Positions 6,778 through 9,897 of a stretch of 9,897 nt of DNA are shown piece by piece. Source of the stretch: Betaproteobacteria bacterium (GTDB taxonomy: Bacteria; Pseudomonadota; Gammaproteobacteria; Burkholderiales; SG8-41); assembly GCA_020028375.1 (NCBI GenBank), contig JAHZNX010000132.1, forward strand, positions 1 through 9,897, in the 5' to 3' direction. The notes beneath the pieces were generated by a model. That model saw only the letters and a program-made list of their open reading frames with translations, was not told the DNA's origin and searched no databases. The position numbers were made by a program, and so were the translations under genes. The stretch's first letter is position 1. The number at the start of each line of letters is the position of its first letter.

Positions 6778-7791
6778 ATGAAGATCCTGGTTGTCGGTCC
6801 GTCCTGGGTCGGCGACACGGTGCTGGCCCAGCCGCTCTTCAAGCTGCTGCACGCACGTCATGCCGGCCTCGCGCTCGACGTGCTTGCCCCGCGCTGGACA
6901 TTCTCGCTCCTCGAGCGCATGCCCGAGGTGCGGCGGGTGATCGAGAACCCGTTCGCCCACGGCGACCTCAAGCTTGGCGCGCGCCGCCGGCTCGGGCGCG
7001 CGCTCGGGGCAGAAGGCTACGACCAGGCGATCGTGCTGCCCAACACCTTCAAGTCCGCGCTGGTCCCGTTCTTCGCCGGCATCGGGACCCGCACCGGCTA
7101 CATCGGCGAGCTGCGGCACTGGATATTGAACGACGCGCGGAAGCTCGACCGGGAGCGCTTGCCGCAGATGGCGCAGCGCTATGCGGCGCTCGGCCTGCCG
7201 CGGGGCGAGGCGCCGCGGCTGCCGCTGCCCGCGCTTGCGCTGCGGGTCGACGAAGCGGCGCGACGCGCGGCTCTCGCCCGGCTCGGGCTCGATCGCGGCC
7301 GGCCGGCGGCGGCGCTCGCCCCGGGAGCGGAGTACGGGCCGGCCAAGCGCTGGCCCGCGCGCTACTTCGGAGAGCTCGCGCAGGGGCTCGCCGCGCACGG
7401 CTGCACGGTGTGGCTGATCGGCTCGCAGAACGACCGGCAGGCGGGCGCCGAGATCGAGCGGCATTCAGGCGGCGTCTGCCGCAACCTGTGCGGCGAGACG
7501 ACGCTCGCCGAGGCCATCGATCTCCTCGCTTCCGCCGCGCTCGTCGTCAGCAACGACTCCGGCTTGATGCATGTGGCGGCGGCGCTCGGCAAGCCGCTCA
7601 TCGCCCTCTACGGCTCGAGCAGTCCGGCCTACACTCCCCCGCTCTCGCCCAACGCGCGCATCCTCAAGCTCGATCTGCCGTGCAGCCCCTGCTTCCAGCG
7701 CGAGTGCCCGCTCGGCCACTTCAACTGCATGATGCAGTTGACGCCCGACCGCGTTCTCGCCGCGATTGATTTTGATAGAATTTCCAGATGA
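6778..7791 (+). CDS. waaF: ADP-heptose:LPS heptosyltransferase II WaaF
   Basis: A GT-B fold, family 9 glycosyltransferase that adds the second L-glycero-D-manno-heptose to the inner core of lipopolysaccharide, at the cytoplasmic face of the inner membrane. The 337-residue protein (E. coli 348) shows the family signatures: MKILVVGPSWVGD with the catalytic-base aspartate D13, VLPNTFKSALVPFFAGI, the ADP-heptose binding APGAEYGPAKRWP, and NDSGLMHVAAALGKPLIALY followed by GSSSPAYTPPLS. Near the C-terminus is a cysteine-rich stretch (PCSPCFQRECPLGHFNC) that I also associate with other betaproteobacterial WaaF proteins. ATG 6778 gives the exact family N-terminus; 12 further open codons upstream are repeat sequence. 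No ribosome-binding site precedes it because the upstream 35 bases are a heptamer array. The gene ends in an ATGA overlap with the next gene. Presence of LPS core synthesis supports a Gram-negative host. Confidence 0.96.
   Translation: MKILVVGPSWVGDTVLAQPLFKLLHARHAGLALDVLAPRWTFSLLERMPEVRRVIENPFAHGDLKLGARRRLGRALGAEGYDQAIVLPNTFKSALVPFFAGIGTRTGYIGELRHWILNDARKLDRERLPQMAQRYAALGLPRGEAPRLPLPALALRVDEAARRAALARLGLDRGRPAAALAPGAEYGPAKRWPARYFGELAQGLAAHGCTVWLIGSQNDRQAGAEIERHSGGVCRNLCGETTLAEAIDLLASAALVVSNDSGLMHVAAALGKPLIALYGSSSPAYTPPLSPNARILKLDLPCSPCFQRECPLGHFNCMMQLTPDRVLAAIDFDRISR
7776..7781 (+). promoter_or_regulatory. Possible internal promoter -10 (TAGAAT) at the end of waaF
   Basis: The A+T-rich stretch GATTTTGATAGAATTTCC stands out in the G+C-rich end of waaF and contains the same hexamer seen before the other genes. 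It is only six bases before the ATG of the NTF2-like gene, so a transcript from it would be nearly leaderless. No good -35 at the right spacing. It could simply be codons for DFDRIS. Confidence 0.25.
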
Positions 7792-8231
7792 AAAAAGCGC
7801 TGTTCGCGAGCCCCCAGGACGCGGAGTCCGCGTTCTACGAGGCCCTCACCAAGGCCGATCTCGACGCGATGATGGCGGTGTGGGCCGACGACGACGACAT
7901 CTATTGCGTGCACCCCAACGGCGCGCGCATCGCCGGCGTCGAAAGCGTGCGTGATTCCTGGCGCCAGATCTTTTCCAGCGGGCAGACGCTGCGCTTCCAT
8001 CTGCGCGACAGCCAGGTGGTGCAGGGCATGATGCTCGCGGTGCACAGCGTCTACGAGCACATCACGGTCGCGGGCGAGACGCGCCCGCGCGGACCGGTGA
8101 TCGCCACCAACGTCTACCTCCGGACCGAGCGCGGCTGGCGCATGGTCGCGCACCACGCTTCGCCGGTGCCGGCGCCCGCCACCGCGGAGGCCGAGTCGAG
8201 GCGCGCGGCGCCGCCCAAAACGCTCCACTGA
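7788..8231 (+). CDS. NTF2/SnoaL-like (DUF4440-type) protein, unknown substrate
   Basis: A 147-residue soluble protein with the cone-shaped NTF2-like fold pattern: an N-terminal helix pair (DAESAFYEALTKADLDAMMA), the VWADDDDIYCVHPNG strand, a helix (GVESVRDSWRQIF), then beta strands ending in NVYLRTERGWRMVAHHAS. Members of this superfamily act as small-molecule isomerases, cyclases or binding proteins; the sequence does not tell which. The final 25 residues (from about SPVPAPATAEAE) are a proline/alanine-rich tail beyond the domain. Its ATG overlaps the waaF stop as ATGA, so translation is coupled to waaF, and 23 bases separate it from the next gene. There is no signal peptide. The family assignment is good; a role in LPS synthesis is not implied by the fold. 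Confidence 0.85.
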   Translation: MKKALFASPQDAESAFYEALTKADLDAMMAVWADDDDIYCVHPNGARIAGVESVRDSWRQIFSSGQTLRFHLRDSQVVQGMMLAVHSVYEHITVAGETRPRGPVIATNVYLRTERGWRMVAHHASPVPAPATAEAESRRAAPPKTLH

Positions 8232-8244
8232 TCCGGGTTTCCGA

Positions 8245-8250
8245 AAGGAA
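8245..8250 (+). promoter_or_regulatory. Ribosome-binding site of the TcuA-like gene
   Basis: AAGGAA lies four bases before ATG 8255 (GAAAGGAAGACAATG). It is the clearest Shine-Dalgarno signal on the plus strand in this window, in contrast to waaF and the zinc-finger gene, and it fixes the start of the dehydrogenase. Confidence 0.7.
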
Positions 8251-8254
8251 GACA

Positions 8255-9760
8255 ATGAGCAGCACCGATTTCGGCCATCCCGACGTCATCGTCGTCGGCG
8301 CCGGCAACGCCGCCTGCAGTGCGGCGCTCGCCGCCCGCGAAGGCGGCGCGTCCGTGATCCTGCTGGAGGCCGCCCCGATCGAGGACTGCGGGGGCAACAG
8401 CCGCTACACGGCGGGGCTCATGCGCGTGGTCTACAACGGCGTCGAGGACCTGGCGCAGCTGATACCCGATCTCACCGCAGAGGAGAAGAAAACCCACGAC
8501 TTCGGCGCCTATACCGCGGAGCACTATTACGACGACATGGGCCGCATCACCCAGTACCGCACCGATCCCGACCTGTGCGAGATCCTGATCTCGCGCAGCT
8601 TCGAGACGCTGGTGTGGCTGCGCAAGAAGGGCGTGCGCTTCCAGGCGAGCTACGGCCGCCAGTCGTACAAGGTGGACGGCAACCGCTACAAGTTCTGGGG
8701 CGGGCTCGCGGCGGAGACCTGGGGCGGCGGCCCCGGGCTGATCGAGAACGAGCACAAGGCCTGCGAGCGCGAGGGCGCGAAGATCTTCTACGAGACGCCA
8801 GCCATTGGTCTGATCACCCATGATGACGGCGTGGTGCTCGGCGTGCGCGCGAAGCACCAGGGCAGGAACGTGGAGATCCGCTCGAGGGCGGTGGTTCTGG
8901 CGTGCGGCGGCTTCGAGTCCAACGCCGAGATGCGCGCGCGCTACCTCGGCCCGGGCTGGGACCTCGCCAAGGTGCGCGGCACGCGCTACAACACGGGCCT
9001 CGGCATCCGGATGGCGCTCGAGGCGGGCGCCATGCCCTACGGCCACTGGTCCGGCTGCCACGCCGTCGGCTGGGACATGAACGCGCCCGCGTTCGGCGAT
9101 CTCGCGGTCGGCGATCAGTTCCAAAAGCACAGCTACCCGTGGGGCATCATGGTGAACGCGCGCGGCGAGCGGTTCGTGGACGAGGGCGCGGACTTCCGCA
9201 ATTACACCTATGCCAAGTACGGCCGCGTGGTGCTCGAGCAGCCGGGCATGTTCGCCTGGCAGATCTTCGACGCCAAGATCATCCCCATGCTGCGCGACGA
9301 GTACCGCATCAAGCAGGTCACCAGGGCCCGGGCCGACACGCTGGAGGAGTTCGTGAAGAAGCTCGAGGGCGTGGACGCCGGCCGCTGCCTGCAGGAAATC
9401 CGCGAATACAACAAGGCGGTGCGCACCGATGTCCCCTTCAACATGGCAGTGAAGGACGGGCGCTGCACCGTGGGGCTGCGCATCAACAAGTCGAACTGGG
9501 CGAATACCATCGACCAGCCGCCGTTCGAGGGCTACGGCGTGACGTGCGGCGTCACCTTCAGCTTCGGCGGCGTCAAGATCAGCCGGGAGTGCGAAGTTGA
9601 GGACACCGCCGGCAAGCCCATCCCCGGCCTCTATGCCGCGGGCGAGCTGGTGGGCGGCATCTTCTATCACAACTACCCGGGCGGCACGGGGCTCACTTCC
9701 GGCGCGGTGTTCGGCAGGTTGTCGGGCACGAGCGCCGCGGCGTACGTCAAGCGGCGGTAG
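8255..9760 (+). CDS. FAD-dependent dehydrogenase of the TcuA (tricarballylate dehydrogenase)/fumarate reductase flavoprotein family
   Basis: A 501-residue flavoprotein. The N-terminus carries the FAD-binding Rossmann motif DVIVVGAGNAACSAALAARE (10-29) with the ribose-binding glutamate E38, then CGGNSRYTAGLMR (about 45-57), typical of TcuA-like proteins. The C-terminus has GLYAAGELVGG and NYPGGTGLTSGAVFGR, the second FAD-contacting segment of this family. Salmonella TcuA (about 467 residues) oxidises tricarballylate to cis-aconitate and passes electrons to the membrane protein TcuB; no tcuB, tcuC or tricarboxylate transporter is in this window. Members of this family are numerous in betaproteobacteria, and substrates of most are unknown, so I give no gene symbol. 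No Tat or Sec signal is visible: a cytoplasmic location is expected. It has its own strong ribosome-binding site, and seems inserted in a neighbourhood that usually joins the NTF2-like and hydrolase genes directly. Confidence 0.88.
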   Translation: MSSTDFGHPDVIVVGAGNAACSAALAAREGGASVILLEAAPIEDCGGNSRYTAGLMRVVYNGVEDLAQLIPDLTAEEKKTHDFGAYTAEHYYDDMGRITQYRTDPDLCEILISRSFETLVWLRKKGVRFQASYGRQSYKVDGNRYKFWGGLAAETWGGGPGLIENEHKACEREGAKIFYETPAIGLITHDDGVVLGVRAKHQGRNVEIRSRAVVLACGGFESNAEMRARYLGPGWDLAKVRGTRYNTGLGIRMALEAGAMPYGHWSGCHAVGWDMNAPAFGDLAVGDQFQKHSYPWGIMVNARGERFVDEGADFRNYTYAKYGRVVLEQPGMFAWQIFDAKIIPMLRDEYRIKQVTRARADTLEEFVKKLEGVDAGRCLQEIREYNKAVRTDVPFNMAVKDGRCTVGLRINKSNWANTIDQPPFEGYGVTCGVTFSFGGVKISRECEVEDTAGKPIPGLYAAGELVGGIFYHNYPGGTGLTSGAVFGRLSGTSAAAYVKRR

Positions 9761-9766
9761 TTCCAA

Positions 9767-9897
9767 ATCGTTAAGGTCCCCCCCTACAGCGCGCCAGGGT
9801 GGCTCCGCGGCGGGAACGCGCAGACCGTCTATGCCGCGCTCGCCGCTCCGCGGCCGCGCGTCGCGTACCGGCGCGAGCGCTGGGACACGCCGGACGG
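9767..9897 (+). CDS. YheT-type alpha/beta hydrolase, N-terminal fragment (no canonical start codon)
   Basis: From 9785 to the right edge the plus strand reads YSAPGWLRGGNAQTVYAALA, then RVAYRRERWDTPD: the unmistakable N-terminus of the YheT/hydrolase_4-type family, whose bacterial members begin with an APxWLxGGHxQT motif and continue RERWDTPDGDF. The catalytic serine, aspartate and histidine lie beyond the window. The function in bacteria is unclear (predicted esterase). The start is a problem: between the dehydrogenase TAG (9758-9760) and the conserved tyrosine there is no ATG, GTG or TTG in frame. ATC at 9767 stands where ATG would be expected and would give MVKVPPYSAPG; it is either a rare ATC start, a mutated ATG, or a base error. 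The frame is the same as that of the upstream dehydrogenase. Annotated as partial from 9767 for convenience. Confidence 0.75.
   Translation, partial: MVKVPPYSAPGWLRGGNAQTVYAALAAPRPRVAYRRERWDTPD

Noticed and set aside
6532..8231. Toxin-antitoxin or defence module formed by the small zinc-finger protein and the NTF2-like protein
   Set aside because: They are not adjacent (waaF lies between), and both match housekeeping families with conserved positions near ilvE and waaF.
8114..9766. A 550-codon open frame on the minus strand across the dehydrogenase gene
   Set aside because: It is the antisense of a gene with clear family motifs; its translation is rich in H, R, A and V with no recognisable domain, as expected of an open antisense frame at high G+C.
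9778..9784. Frameshift in the seven-C run explaining the missing hydrolase start
   Set aside because: Shifting by one base either way leads to a TAA or to a frame without any nearby ATG, GTG or TTG, so it does not solve the problem.

Overview
The window looks like a chromosomal segment of a high-GC betaproteobacterium (Burkholderiales/Rhodocyclales/Nitrosomonadales type). The reasons are the uniformly G+C-rich third codon positions, and two gene neighbourhoods that I recall as typical of that class (from memory, not searched): yhdP divergent from glnE, and ilvE followed by a small CHCC zinc-finger protein, waaF and a YheT-type hydrolase. No tRNA, rRNA, CRISPR array, phage gene or transposase is visible. 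It is mostly housekeeping sequence, and I do not see a new multi-gene system.

Layout. Positions 1-1348 (minus strand) hold the N-terminal ~449 residues of a YhdP/AsmA-like envelope protein, running off the left edge. A gap of only 29 bases separates it from the divergent glnE (1378-4074), a complete two-domain glutamine synthetase adenylyltransferase. glnE converges on a membrane-bound class III adenylate cyclase (4171-5490, minus). The 96 bases between them are filled by heptamer repeats in inverted orientation, and the last codons and stop of glnE lie inside the repeat. A 161-base divergent promoter region separates the cyclase from a plus-strand run: ilvE (5652-6554), a 69-residue CHCC zinc-finger protein (6532-6741, overlapping the ilvE end), waaF (6778-7791), an NTF2/SnoaL-like protein (7788-8231, ATGA overlap with waaF), a TcuA-like FAD dehydrogenase (8255-9760), and the start of a YheT-type alpha/beta hydrolase (from about 9767, cut by the right edge). 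The close spacing suggests one transcription unit.

Function. The themes are nitrogen and amino-acid metabolism (GlnE, IlvE), outer-membrane construction (YhdP for phospholipid delivery, WaaF for LPS inner core), cAMP signalling (cyclase) and oxidation of a small carboxylate (TcuA-like). Points worth a second look: two arrays of a related heptamer, one after glnE and one running up to the waaF ATG; an IlvE C-terminus that departs from the family just before a C-rich tract; a hydrolase gene without a canonical start codon, in frame with the dehydrogenase stop; the dehydrogenase itself, apparently inserted into a conserved neighbourhood; and the same TAGAAT hexamer before several genes.
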